Source: Cryobacterium sp. PH31-AA6
GTDB taxonomy: Bacteria > Actinomycetota > Actinomycetes > Actinomycetales > Microbacteriaceae
Direction: 5' to 3'
Assembly (NCBI RefSeq): GCF_030063195.1
Contig: NZ_JASISS010000015.1
Span: 19,313 to 83,312, forward strand
Length of the DNA: 64,000 bases
Made by a program: the position numbers and the translations under genes
The notes under the pieces: generated by a model
What the model was told of the DNA's origin: nothing
The model's input: the letters and a program-made list of their open reading frames with translations, nothing else
Databases searched by the model: none
Shown here: positions 45,401 through 53,770 of the stretch, piece by piece
Layout: every line of letters begins with the position of its first letter
Numbering within the stretch: position 1 is the stretch's first letter

Positions 45401-46254
45401 GAGTCGATCGTGCGCCACTTCCCATCGACACCCTTGACCTTGTTCGCCACGACCAGGTGATCGTGCAACTGCGGGTCACCGTTGCGGGAATCGTAGTGAC
45501 GGAACCGCGTCGCGACCAGGCCGCCCTCGACGTCGATCTGTGCGACCCCGTTCGTGCCCGCACGCGTCGCGATCGCTTCCCGCTCGAGGTACTTCACGGT
45601 GTCGGCGATCGCAGTCGCCTGCGCATCCTCGATCGTCTTCCGGGTGTCCTCGTCGCCGAGACCCCACAGCACGGACACGCTCTTCGCGGGCGAGAACACC
45701 AGGTCAAAACCCGCCACAGCCTGCTGCGTCGGACGCGTCGCCGCCGTGATGAACCGGCCCAGTTCTTCCTTGTCAGCCGGCGGCCGACCCTTCGCGTCCC
45801 GGAACGCCAGGCCACCCTCCCGCGTGCGGATTGCGCGCCGGTCGGCGACGTTCGGCTCGCGCCCGTTGACCTTGGTGAAGTCGGTGTAGCCGGCGGCGAT
45901 TTTCGCGGACAGGTCCGTGCCGTCGGTGCTGTACCCGTAGTACGAGCGGCCGAGCTTGGCGGCCTTCGTCGCCTCCCCCACGGTCTTACCCGAGGCTTGC
46001 GCGTCAGCAATGATGCGTTCGGCGTCAGGGTGCAAACCCTCTCCGTAGAGGGCCTTCATCTGCTCCTCGGTGACGACCCCGGAGACGCCGAGTGCGGCCA
46101 GTCCCCCGCCGACCCAGACACCGGGAGGGTTGCCATCCTCGGTGTAGTAATCGCCCAGCTCACGGCCGCTCTCACGCTTGACATCACCGGTCACGGTCTC
46201 GCTCGTGTAGTACACATACCCATCTCCCGCAGAGAGGATATGCATAGTCATCAC
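42442..46254 (-). CDS. traA: MobF-type conjugative relaxase-helicase TraA
   Basis: A 1270-residue relaxase that would nick at oriT, stay bound to the 5' end and unwind the plasmid. The N-terminus SAGDGYVYYTSETV is the actinobacterial TraA pattern with catalytic Tyr candidates. The three-His metal motif is HYDSRNGDPQLHDHLVVAN (about residue 251). The RecD-like helicase has Walker A GTGPAGAGKTTALA (about 590), Walker B IIVVDEAGMAG, RLIGDDRQLAAVESGG, YASTIHRAQGMTADTA and ELVYVGLTRGKEANHLYVE. Start is GTG 46254 or ATG 46251 after GAGGTAAAG. All helicase motifs look intact. Confidence 0.95.
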   Translation of the reverse strand: MMTMHILSAGDGYVYYTSETVTGDVKRESGRELGDYYTEDGNPPGVWVGGGLAALGVSGVVTEEQMKALYGEGLHPDAERIIADAQASGKTVGEATKAAKLGRSYYGYSTDGTDLSAKIAAGYTDFTKVNGREPNVADRRAIRTREGGLAFRDAKGRPPADKEELGRFITAATRPTQQAVAGFDLVFSPAKSVSVLWGLGDEDTRKTIEDAQATAIADTVKYLEREAIATRAGTNGVAQIDVEGGLVATRFRHYDSRNGDPQLHDHLVVANKVKGVDGKWRTIDSKLLHRQGVAASEFYNQRVMDEVTTRLGLSTELREVTPGKRPVVEIAGVDERLTAQFSTRSADIKKVIGQLEKDYRAVHGRSPDAVARIKLAQQATLETRPVKVHARSLAGLRAEWAAKAAERVGAATVTNLLNDARAAAPAARSRPGEPRVVDVDRAAREVVLTVSEHHAVWGPHMIEAEARRWVQKETSLGPVPEGTVELITRRALETDSIAVTPPAPHGSFEPLTRRDGSSIYEHKGRMLFTSTSLLTAEDTLLAAGRTRTIAPVTVAEFDRTAARHTGPLDAGQRALALEFTTSSTLLVVGTGPAGAGKTTALALAARATEQAGGRLIGLAPSATAAAVFRDAVQVPSATIHSFVRAYDTHGDATPDSRHPDELKLRAGNIIVVDEAGMAGTLNLAKVTSIAERHGAHVRLIGDDRQLAAVESGGALRLLEREVGSVKLEEIHRFTSPAEAEATRQLRDPATVGDPFRWYVDNNRVTGGSIDRMTDHVFAAWQHDDETGKNAVMLAQQNVTVTDLNTRAQAYRMGAGLVSGRTSSQLRDGLAAYQGDRIVTRLNDATLRTGRGIDRVKNGDVWIVAKVQADGALTVTHAGHGGRITLPAEYVQKNVELGYASTIHRAQGMTADTAHVLADSSTSRELVYVGLTRGKEANHLYVETEDAQPMSDVLASIAGHSDGMLSATETIRAEQTRVDDLVTLIDQYGDVAERANTIRFTQLVGHTLGEQYAGKLTSSDSWGAVTAALTRAEIIGLDPVSVLRDSWNERERGTADDVGAVLSHRMERRIETAPADQAPAVAERPAVPAWIADHRVLDAAGTDPAWRDHLAERYEYLAVRLGERGTGIAAERPEWALQLGAVPAEGTRRHEWVRLAAEVDVFRDRYKVDPTQTLAVPEAYRERGVGAELAARVAALQEKQTQGTPPSTPEAVRQKPATALDAMRAANRATADRQREAQHAAGLTVKARQAVRGDQSTRADDPRTRDEGRER

Positions 46255-46550
46255 CCGATCACTTTACCTCGTCTATAACTAATGCCAGAGGTGTGACAAA
46301 TACTTATACGAAGAATGAGGATGCAGGGTGGTCACGATCGAAAGATTGGGATGCCTGGCAGCTGAGGTTCTGGACGACGGGTGGATGCAGATAGTGGCTA
46401 TCGAGCCGACAGAGCAGGCAGTGCAGTACTCGTGACTGAACGCGCGCCACCCTGCGAAAGCGGGCGCCCTCCCTGTGGTGGTGGTGGCGGGTGATCATGC
46501 GCGCGGGACTCACGCATAATGGATTCTTCACCCACGAAAGGGGTACACCC
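46255..46550. other. candidate oriT region between relaxase and accessory gene
   Basis: This 296-base divergent region upstream of traA contains an AT-rich tract (46265-46315) and a GC-rich inverted repeat around 46443-46470 (CGCCACCCTGC, loop GAAA, GCGGGCGCC, imperfect). MobF origins of transfer commonly lie beside the relaxase gene and consist of such a hairpin near a nick. The nick site cannot be identified by eye. Promoters for both genes must also lie here. Confidence 0.4.
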
Positions 46551-46877
46551 ATGGCTGATGTACGTAAGTCTGCGAGGCAGACTGCCGCCCGCTCTCGCGC
46601 ACGCGAGAAGGCGGCAGAGTTCCGTGCGAAAGAAGACAAGCTCGAGCAGCTCGCCACTGACTACTTCGTGGCCACTGACTCCCTCGACGAGATCGACGCG
46701 ACAGCACAGGCGGAAGTCGCCGCCATCCAGGAACGCGCAGCGAAGCAGAGCGCAGCCGCCCGGACAGAAGCAGGCGCGGTCATCGCGTCCATGCTCGAAC
46801 TCGGAACCCCCAAAGCCGAAGTCGCCGGCCGCCTCGGCCTCGCACTGCGTGACGTCAAGAAGACCCCTACCCTCTGA
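46551..46877 (+). CDS. small coiled-coil/HTH accessory protein opposite traA
   Basis: A 108-residue protein from the ATG at 46551 after GAAAGGGG. Residues 1-75 form a charged Ala/Glu/Arg coiled coil (RQTAARSRAREKAAEFRAKE) and the C-terminus resembles a short HTH (MLELGTPKAEVAGRLGLALR). Divergent placement next to the relaxase suggests a relaxosome accessory that binds oriT. The family is not recognised. A longer frame from 46491 is rejected because it lacks a ribosome site. The DNA after it (46878-47140) shows no gene. Confidence 0.65.
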   Translation: MADVRKSARQTAARSRAREKAAEFRAKEDKLEQLATDYFVATDSLDEIDATAQAEVAAIQERAAKQSAAARTEAGAVIASMLELGTPKAEVAGRLGLALRDVKKTPTL

Positions 46878-47140
46878 AGCACTTGAGCTCTCGCCGGGTC
46901 CGCCAGCCCGGCTCGTATGGTCCTCCTTGCTCGATCACCTAGGCCCGCTCTGTCCCGCCAGAGTCTCACCGGAGAGTGCCGCGCGGTCCGCCCAACGGGT
47001 GTGCGCGAAGAGTCTGCCCGGTCGCTCGTCGTTTCCAGGTTCCGGGACGGCGCCGCTACCATCGACGCCGTCCTCTGTGCAGAATCAACCCCAACCGTCA
47101 TCAACGATTGCCGCGGTTGGTGAGTTGCTGGGGTGTCGAA

Positions 47141-47173
47141 AAAGCCCCCCTTGATCGCGTGGTCAAGGGGGGC
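47141..47173 (-). terminator. terminator of the LPD29 accessory operon
   Basis: GCCCCCCTTGA and its exact complement TCAAGGGGGGC form an 11-bp stem with an 8-base loop. Read on the minus strand it is followed by TTTTTCGAC, so it ends the operon whose last gene stops at 47184. Confidence 0.9.
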
Positions 47174-47183
47174 AGCTCGATGA

Positions 47184-47414
47184 TCAGGCTTGGTGGTGGT
47201 CGTCTCCTTCGTGGTCTTCTGCGGCGTGTGCCGTCACCCAGGTGTTAGCGGCAGTGTCGGCGCCGACGGCGCGGTGCATCCCGGCGAGGGCGTCCACTTC
47301 AGTGCAAGTCATCCGCGGGCCCACGTCGCCCGCGAAGTCCGCGGCCGCGAACACGTCAACGAAACGCGCAGCCGCGGCGGCGTCGCTGCTGGCAACAATG
47401 GTGGGTGTGTTCAT
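47184..47414 (-). CDS. small hypothetical plasmid protein (76 aa)
   Basis: A 76-residue acidic protein from the ATG at 47414 following AGGAGA. Sequence features: DAAAAARFVDVFAAADFAGD, CTEVDALAGMHRA and a His/Asp-rich end (EDHEGDDHHQA). No known family; the middle segment resembles hypothetical proteins that I associate with actinobacterial plasmids. Third gene of a minus-strand operon with the LPD29 protein; terminator just after it. Confidence 0.65.
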   Translation of the reverse strand: MNTPTIVASSDAAAAARFVDVFAAADFAGDVGPRMTCTEVDALAGMHRAVGADTAANTWVTAHAAEDHEGDDHHQA

Positions 47415-47430
47415 TGCTGGTTCTCCTGGT

Positions 47431-47970
47431 CTATCGGGTGGGCGCGGTCACGGTCGTGAGGTCGACGCGCTGCAGGATGACCTGGGCGATGTGCACGGGG
47501 CTGTAGATGTAGTCGTGGAAGTGCCCGGCGACGTAGATCCCCTGCGGCACGGGGGCATCGGTGATGGGCTCGCCCTCGGGGGTGAACAGGACCAGGTCTG
47601 TGTGGTCGCTGTTGGTGCTGATGAGGTGCTGCGCGACCCGGTATCCGGCGGCCGTGTAGTCACGGTGGGTGTTGATCCCGTCGCAGGAGTACCGCACGAC
47701 CCGGGGCATGTCCTCACCGTCGAACGCGACGAGCGCGGACCCCTGGTCGTCGTACCCGTCCGTCATCCCGTTGAACTTGCGGCCCTCGTAGTGGCCGGTC
47801 ACCGCGCCCACCTGCCGGTCAGTAGGTCCGTCACTCCACGACACGTTCATCCACGCGGACGCGGTGCCGGTACTCATCCGGACGCTGAACTTCACGCCGG
47901 GAAACGAGTTCTTCAACGCCACCCGAACCAACTTCGCGGTGTCCTTGGTGCTGATGTAATCCGTCATCAT
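47431..47970 (-). CDS. LPD29-domain protein
   Basis: A 179-residue protein whose N-terminal half matches the large polyvalent protein-associated domain 29: YISTKDTAKLVRVALKNSFP, then VKFSVRMSTGTASAWMNVSW and TDGYDDQGS. LPD domains occur in conjugative plasmids and phages, alone or in giant proteins, with unknown action. It is the second gene of a three-gene minus-strand operon, 9 bases after the 87-residue protein. Start is ATG 47970, with a second ATG 3 bases later. Confidence 0.75.
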   Translation of the reverse strand: MMTDYISTKDTAKLVRVALKNSFPGVKFSVRMSTGTASAWMNVSWSDGPTDRQVGAVTGHYEGRKFNGMTDGYDDQGSALVAFDGEDMPRVVRYSCDGINTHRDYTAAGYRVAQHLISTNSDHTDLVLFTPEGEPITDAPVPQGIYVAGHFHDYIYSPVHIAQVILQRVDLTTVTAPTR

Positions 47971-47979
47971 CGTATCTCC

Positions 47980-48243
47980 TCAGTTGCTCAGCGCGGTGGT
48001 CGGCTGGTTGGCCCGGACGTTTTCCCAGTGGGCGAGCCGGGTGCGGAGCTCCGCGATTCGGGCGAGCTGGGCGGCAGTGCGCGCGGCGACGACTTCCGGG
48101 TTCTCGGGGGTGTGGGGCGTGGCGTATCCGTCCCAGTTAAGGGTGCGTTCGCGCCTGCGGATCGAACTGGTCAGGTGGCGGATCTTCCACTCAACGTCAA
48201 CGGGAGCCGTTTTGTGTGCGGGGGTCTGTGTCTGTTCAAGCAT
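47980..48243 (-). CDS. small helical hypothetical protein (87 aa)
   Basis: An 87-residue protein from the ATG at 48243, directly after a strong GGAGGAG ribosome site. It has a basic helical region (WKIRHLTSSIRRRERTLNWD) and a second long helix (VVAARTAAQLARIAELRTRL). No family recognised. It is the first gene of the operon leading to the LPD29 protein. The frame extends upstream to 48420 but without a ribosome site. Confidence 0.7.
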   Translation of the reverse strand: MLEQTQTPAHKTAPVDVEWKIRHLTSSIRRRERTLNWDGYATPHTPENPEVVAARTAAQLARIAELRTRLAHWENVRANQPTTALSN

Positions 48244-48824
48244 TTTCTCTCCTCCAAATTTTTTTTGCCTTTCGGCGGTTTTTCCGCCCTCATGGAGTGC
48301 TGTCGGGGTCAAGCCCCAAGGAACGGTTGCAGGCCAAAAGTTATGGAGGAGCAAAGCGGGGGAAGAAGTTTTTGCCGAAACTGTGACGACGGCTTGACGC
48401 CGGCAGCACGCAGTGAACAATCCCTCAGACGAAAAGCAACAAAGATGCCGTGCGCCGCGCTACACAGTCGGGCACCAGGACTGCGTCTTTCTGCCACCTC
48501 AAGAACGGGTATCTGTCGCGGTGGATATGGTGCCGGCATGGGACCGGATCCTTCGGGCGCTCCCCCTCCGGCAACCGAAGCGCCGTCGGTGAGTCGGGCC
48601 GAGATGTCTCTGTCCGGTGAGTTACCGGGGCGTCCTGAGGAACGTGGGGATGTCGAGCAGTGGCAGCTATTGGCAGCGGCAAGTGACCGCCGCGACCTGC
48701 GATATCGATCGAGCCGGTGAGGCCATTCCTCAGTTCGGTGAATCGTCGGATTGCGAATCAACAGATCAAGGAAGGGTTGTCATCTAGAGTTGTCGCACAC
48801 ACCGTGGGATGAAAGCGCAGGGCC
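48244..48824. other. intergenic region, one possible 60-aa gene at 48538-48720 (+)
   Basis: This region holds the promoter for the minus-strand LPD29 operon. A plus-strand frame at 48538-48720 (60 codons, Pro/Ser/Glu-rich, VEQWQLLAAASDRRDLRYRS at its end) has acceptable composition but no clear ribosome site and no known family. I see no other gene. The following gene starts at 48825. Confidence 0.35.
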
Positions 48825-49484
48825 ATGATGAACCGCACCGCCACCGCCCTACGCCTTGTTATCGCCGGCCTCATCCTCACCGCGGTCATCAGCACCGCAG
48901 CGGATGTCGCCTCCCGGGTGGCCCTGAACCCCTTCAATTTCTTCGGGTTCTTCACACTGCAGTCGAACCTACTCACAGCGATCGTCTACATCGTTGCTGT
49001 GGTGTCCGCAGTCCGCGGCACAGGGCAGGGCCGATGGCTCGTCATCGCCCGCGCAGCAGTGACGACGTACATGATCATCGTCGGCATCGTCTACGCACTC
49101 CTCCTGGCGCCGCTCGGCGCCGCCGGCGGGGTACCGCTGCCGTGGGCCAACGCGGTGCTGCACATTGTGGTGCCCATCTACGTCGTCGTGGACTGGCTCG
49201 TCTTCACGGACCGAGCCAAGCTCGCGTTCAGCCACCTGTGGCTTGTTCTGCTCTATCCACTGATCTGGTCAGCGGTTGTCCTGCTGCGCGGCGCCACGGA
49301 CGGCTGGGTTCCCTATCCGTTCCTGGACCCCGCGACCGGATACGGCTCCGTACTCATCTACGTTGCCCTGATCGCCGTCCTGGTGCTCGGGTTCGGGTCA
49401 CTGGTGTTCTGGGCAAGCCATTTCCCGCGAAACAGAACCCAAGAACCAGCAGCACCCTCAGCGTCCCTGACCGGGCAGCCCTAA
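48825..49484 (+). CDS. Pr6Pr family membrane protein
   Basis: A 219-residue protein with six membrane helices. NFFGFFTLQSNLLTAIVYIV, WANAVLHIVVPIYVVVDWLV and HLWLVLLYPLIWS carry the conserved FxxxTxQSN, H-x-x-x-P and W/Y patterns of the Pr6Pr (AIG1/FAR-17a-like) family common in actinobacteria. Function unknown; eukaryotic relatives hydrolyse fatty acid esters, using a Thr and a His that are both present here (FTLQSN and VLHIVVP). Start is ATG 48825 or 48828. It is monocistronic. Confidence 0.85.
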   Translation: MMNRTATALRLVIAGLILTAVISTAADVASRVALNPFNFFGFFTLQSNLLTAIVYIVAVVSAVRGTGQGRWLVIARAAVTTYMIIVGIVYALLLAPLGAAGGVPLPWANAVLHIVVPIYVVVDWLVFTDRAKLAFSHLWLVLLYPLIWSAVVLLRGATDGWVPYPFLDPATGYGSVLIYVALIAVLVLGFGSLVFWASHFPRNRTQEPAAPSASLTGQP

Positions 49485-49884
49485 GCGGTTCTCGCCAACA
49501 AGTCAACCCAACCGGGGCAGTCCCCACGCCTCGGAACATCCAACGACTCGAAAACCTACCGACCGGTGGAACGGCGCTCTTACGCGGATGGCAGACCGAC
49601 CTATCGAAACGCATCGAGTCGGACACAAGCGACCAGGTCGTCGTCGTCCTGTACCCGGAGTCTCGACACGAGGTGAGTGTTGTCTGTGGTCTGCACTTTC
49701 GGCGCGGAGTCAGGTTTTGCCACCCCGCGACCAGTGGTCGGCCGGATTGACCGCACGTGCACCGTGGTGATCGAGGGATCAAGAGCCGCCCGCGGCGGCT
49801 TGGCATTCTGCAGGCGGCGCGTGCCTCACTCCTCCGTCCGCATCCTCAGGACCGACTATTTGAAACTTCTCAATGATGATGCCA
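49485..49884. other. gap without recognised gene
   Basis: Four hundred bases between the Pr6Pr gene and the convergent GGDEF gene. Overlapping open frames exist on both strands but without ribosome sites or family signals. No hairpin terminator was recognised by eye. Confidence 0.4.
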
Positions 49885-50925
49885 CTACAGCTTTCTTCGC
49901 CAACCGGCCGCCAACACCGAGGCGGAGCCAGGCACCTTCTTCGCCAAATACATAGCGGCGTCGGCATCACCGAGCAACGCTGATGGCTCAGCACTAGCCG
50001 AGTCCGTCACGGCGAAACCGATACTCACGTGGACCGGCATGAACCGGCCCTGGATCTCCCATGGCTCGATGGTCGCGGCCACCACCCGAGCCGCCAAATG
50101 TTCGGCATCGTCAACGCTACCGAGGTCCTCGCACAAGATCACGAACTCATCCCCACCGAAGCGCGCCACCGTATCGGCGGGACGCAACGCACTAGTCAGT
50201 CTCCTCCCAAGCTCGACAAGGACGTCGTCGCCCCCACCATGCCCGAAAGTGTCATTGATGATCTTGAAGTCATCAATGTCGAGATACATCACGCAGACCA
50301 TTCCACCGCCGCGCTCAAGTCGCGCCAGAGCCCCGGCGAGGCGATCACCGTAAAGGGCACGGTTGGGCAACCCGGTCAGCACGTCCATGCGGGCCGACCG
50401 GCGCAAGGCGAGCACAGACCCAGCCAGTTTCCCTTGATGACGAAGAATATCCAGAACCTCAGCGGAGAACACTCGCGCATGGCCATCGAAGATTGCCACA
50501 CTGCCCAGAACCGCGCCGTTATCGACAAGGGGGACGCCCGCGTATGCACCGACGACGCCGCTGAGCACCATCGGGTTCTGGGAGTAGATGGGATGCGCGG
50601 CGGCATCGGAGACTGTCATGGCCCGACCCGTGTCAACCACCTCGGCACAAAAGGACAGTGCGTCCGGTACCGAGGTGCATTCTGCCCCGACACCAACCTC
50701 CGCCGCATAGGTCTGCCGGTTAGCACTCACGATGTTCACCACAACGATCGGCGACCCACAGGCCAGACGCAGGGTGGCAACCACCGCATCCAGATCAGCG
50801 TCACCCAAGTGGCCCACCAGGTCTGCGTCAGCGACAGCCTTGAGCCTGAGCGGATTACGCACCCCTGTGATCACACCATCGAATCGGTCCAAGCCATCCA
50901 TAGACGAGATCACTGACACCGCCAT
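49885..50925 (-). CDS. GAF-GGDEF diguanylate cyclase
   Basis: A 346-residue protein. Residues 25-170 form a GAF sensor (VVNIVSANRQTYAAEVGVG, SFCAEVVDTGRAMTVSDA, YAGVPLVDNGAVLGSVAIFD). Residues 180-340 form a GGDEF domain: DVLTGLPNRALYGDRL, LDIDDFKIINDTFGHGGGDD and the active site RFGGDEF (about residue 258), which is the intact catalytic form. It should make cyclic di-GMP. No RxxD inhibitory site is present exactly five residues before GGDEF. It ends convergent to the Pr6Pr gene and is not in an operon; 50926-51202 is a non-coding gap before glpK. Confidence 0.92.
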   Translation of the reverse strand: MAVSVISSMDGLDRFDGVITGVRNPLRLKAVADADLVGHLGDADLDAVVATLRLACGSPIVVVNIVSANRQTYAAEVGVGAECTSVPDALSFCAEVVDTGRAMTVSDAAAHPIYSQNPMVLSGVVGAYAGVPLVDNGAVLGSVAIFDGHARVFSAEVLDILRHQGKLAGSVLALRRSARMDVLTGLPNRALYGDRLAGALARLERGGGMVCVMYLDIDDFKIINDTFGHGGGDDVLVELGRRLTSALRPADTVARFGGDEFVILCEDLGSVDDAEHLAARVVAATIEPWEIQGRFMPVHVSIGFAVTDSASAEPSALLGDADAAMYLAKKVPGSASVLAAGWRRKL

Positions 50926-51202
50926 GGCGAAATCCTCCGGTTCGCCGAGGACTCACTCGGACACTCGTGGTCGATCTTCACGACCGCAATTCTACGACAC
51001 TGAATGAATTTCCCGGTGAAGGTCAGATTCAAACGTTCTTTGCAACACGGGTTGATGGCACCCAGTGCGGCGATTCCGGGCATTTGCTTTGACCTGATCA
51101 ATGCTGATGAGGGCTGGCTGGCGGAAACCCGGCGGCCTGGGGTGGGCGCCGGGTTTCCGTTGAGCAGGTCGAGCAGTTGGTTCGGGTGGAGCAGATGGCG
51201 GG

Positions 51203-52717
51203 CTAGAGGACGTCTTCGTCGACCCAATCGAGGGACTTGGTGACGGCCTTCTTCCAGTTGCGCAGCAGGCGGTCACGCTCGGCGACATCCATCTGCGGCT
51301 CCCAGCGGGCGTCTTCCTGCCAGTTGGCGCGGAGCTCGTCGAGGCTGCTCCAGAAACCCACGGCGAGGCCGGCCGCGTAGGCGGCGCCGAGCGCCGTCGT
51401 CTCGGCCACGACCGGACGCACGACGGATACGCCGAGGATGTCGGCCTGGAACTGCATCAGCAGGTCGTTGGCCGAGGCCCCGCCGTCGACCTTGAGCTCG
51501 GTCAGCGGAACGCCGGAGTCCGCGTTGACCGCGTCCAGCACCTCCCGGGACTGGTACGCGATCGCCTCGAGCGCGGCCCGGGCGATGTGACCCTTGTTCA
51601 CGAACCGGGTCAGACCGACCAGGGCGCCGCGGGCATCGGCGCGCCAGTACGGCGCGAACAGGCCGGAGAACGCCGGCACGAAGTAGGCTCCGCCGTTGTC
51701 CTTGACCGAGAGGGCCAGCGCCTCGATCTCGGCGGCAGAGCCGACGATTCCGAGGTTGTCGCGAAGCCACTGCACGAGTGACCCGGTGACGGCGATCGCA
51801 CCCTCGAGCGCGTAGTGCGGCGCCTCGTCGCCGAGCTTGTAGCCGACCGTGGTGAGCAGACCGTTCTTGGATTGCACGATCTCGGTGCCGGTGTTGAAGA
51901 TGAGGAAGTTACCGGTGCCATACGTGTTCTTGGCCTCACCCTGGTCGAACGCGGCCTGACCGAATGTTGCCGCCTGCTGGTCGCCGAGGATGCCCGCGAT
52001 CGGTGTCTCGCGCAGCAGGCTGTGCTCGCTGGCGTGACCGTAGACCTCGGAGGAGGAGCGAATCTCGGGCAGCATCGACTTGGGCACGTCGAACGCGGCG
52101 AGGATGTCGTCGTCCCAGGCCAGGGTCTCCAGATCCATGAACATGGTGCGGCTGGCGTTGGTGACGTCGGTCGCGTGCACGCCGCCCTCGAGCCCGCCGG
52201 TCAGGTTCCAGAGCACCCACGAGTCGGTCGTGCCGAACATCAGCTGGCCGGCGTCGGCCTTCTCCCGGGCACCCTCGACGTTCTCGAGGATCCAGACGAT
52301 CTTGGTACCGGAGAAGTAGGTCGCCAGCGGCAGGCCGACCTGCTTCTTGAACCGCTCGACGCCGCCGTCGGCGGCGAGCCGGTCGACGATCGGCTGGGTG
52401 CGGGTGTCCTGCCAGACGATGGCGTTGTAGACGGGAAGACCGGTGGTGCGATCCCAGACCACGGCGGTCTCACGCTGGTTGGTGATGCCGACGGCGTCGA
52501 TGTCGTGGCGGGTGAGGTTGGCCTTGGAGAGAGCCTGGCCGATCACCTCACGGGTGTTGTTCCAGATCTCCATCGGGTCGTGCTCGACCCACCCGGCCTG
52601 GGGGAAAATCTGCTCATGCTCGAGCTGGCCGGTCGAGACGATCGACCCGGCCTTGTCGAAGATGATCGCGCGGGAACTCGTCGTCCCCTGGTCGATGGCA
52701 ATGATGTACTGGGCCAT
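51203..52717 (-). CDS. glpK: glycerol kinase GlpK
   Basis: A 504-residue FGGY kinase that phosphorylates glycerol to glycerol-3-phosphate. Motifs: [15 protein letters not shown] at the N-terminus (phosphate binding), [43 protein letters not shown] and [17 protein letters not shown]. Length is normal and no breaks are seen. Last gene of glpD-glpF-glpK on the minus strand, 102 bases after glpF; AAAGGAG precedes the ATG at 52717. Confidence 0.97.
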   Translation of the reverse strand: MAQYIIAIDQGTTSSRAIIFDKAGSIVSTGQLEHEQIFPQAGWVEHDPMEIWNNTREVIGQALSKANLTRHDIDAVGITNQRETAVVWDRTTGLPVYNAIVWQDTRTQPIVDRLAADGGVERFKKQVGLPLATYFSGTKIVWILENVEGAREKADAGQLMFGTTDSWVLWNLTGGLEGGVHATDVTNASRTMFMDLETLAWDDDILAAFDVPKSMLPEIRSSSEVYGHASEHSLLRETPIAGILGDQQAATFGQAAFDQGEAKNTYGTGNFLIFNTGTEIVQSKNGLLTTVGYKLGDEAPHYALEGAIAVTGSLVQWLRDNLGIVGSAAEIEALALSVKDNGGAYFVPAFSGLFAPYWRADARGALVGLTRFVNKGHIARAALEAIAYQSREVLDAVNADSGVPLTELKVDGGASANDLLMQFQADILGVSVVRPVVAETTALGAAYAAGLAVGFWSSLDELRANWQEDARWEPQMDVAERDRLLRNWKKAVTKSLDWVDEDVL

Positions 52718-52819
52718 TGATAACTCCTTTGTTGATCGTGCGGTTCAGGTTGAGTGTGCGAATTGCGTGCCGAGCGTGCCGCGGCATCCGTCGGCGGATG
52801 CCGCGGCGCCGGTCCCTGG

Positions 52820-53584
52820 CTAGGCCAGGATGGGCAGGAGGACCGCGGAGGACCAGCCGGCGAGCAGCCCGCCGATGACCGGGCCCACGATTGGAACCCA
52901 CGAGTAGGCCCAGTCCGAGGGCCCCTTGCCCTTGATCGGCAGCAGGAAGTGCGCGATCCGAGGCCCGAGGTCACGGGCCGGGTTGATCGCATACCCGGTC
53001 GGACCACCGAGCGAGGTACCGATCACGATGACCAGCAGCGCAACCGGTAGAGGGCCGAGGGCGGCAAGCCCGCCGCTTTCGCCCTGGCGCCCACCGCCGA
53101 ATGCGATCACCACGAACACCAGCACGAAGGTGCCGATGATCTCGGTGACGAGGTTCCAGCCGTAGGACCGGATCGCCGGGCCGGTTGAGAACACGCCCAG
53201 CTTGTTGGCCGGGTTCGGCTCCTGGTCGAAGTGCTGCTTGTAGGCCAACCAGCAGAAGACGGCACCGAGGAAGGCACCGAGCATCTGCGCCCCGATGTAG
53301 GTCAGGACGGAGATGGCGTTCACGGGGACACCGGAACCGAACTCGGTGGCACCGTTGGCGACCAGGCCGAGCGTCACAGCGGGGTTGAGGTGGGCGCCGG
53401 AGTTGTACGCGACGATGACACCGGAGAAGACCGCGAGTCCCCAGCCGATGGTGACCATGAGGAAGCCGCCGCCCAGGCCCTTGTTCTTGGCCAGGGCCAC
53501 GTTGGCGACCACTCCGCAGCCGAGGAGGACCAGCAGGGCGGTGCCCACCAGTTCCGACAGAAATACGATACCGAGATTGTCCAC
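52820..53584 (-). CDS. glpF: glycerol facilitator GlpF (MIP channel)
   Basis: A 254-residue, six-helix aquaglyceroporin with both pore motifs: HLNPAVTLG and AINPARDLGPR. The Asp after the second NPA and a Gly-rich loop fit a glycerol channel rather than a strict water channel. It brings glycerol to GlpK encoded next. AAAGGAG lies before the ATG at 53584. Confidence 0.95.
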   Translation of the reverse strand: MDNLGIVFLSELVGTALLVLLGCGVVANVALAKNKGLGGGFLMVTIGWGLAVFSGVIVAYNSGAHLNPAVTLGLVANGATEFGSGVPVNAISVLTYIGAQMLGAFLGAVFCWLAYKQHFDQEPNPANKLGVFSTGPAIRSYGWNLVTEIIGTFVLVFVVIAFGGGRQGESGGLAALGPLPVALLVIVIGTSLGGPTGYAINPARDLGPRIAHFLLPIKGKGPSDWAYSWVPIVGPVIGGLLAGWSSAVLLPILA

Positions 53585-53770
53585 TTTGATTTGACTCCTT
53601 TATTTGGTGGATTTGGTTGGTGGAACTGATTGATCCGGCAGAAGACGGATCATGAAAAATCTGTCGAGTTGACCCGGCGGGAAGTGCGGTCTTGCGTACC
53701 CGCCCGTGCGGCTCTGGCTCGCGCTGCGGGCGCAGCGCGGGCCGGGAAGTCAGCCGGCAGGTCAGTCGAT

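Noticed and set aside
43333..46278. 981-codon plus-strand frame antisense to traA
   Set aside because: Antisense frame in GC-rich DNA; the minus-strand product has all relaxase and helicase motifs, while this frame is Gly/Val/Arg-rich with no domains.
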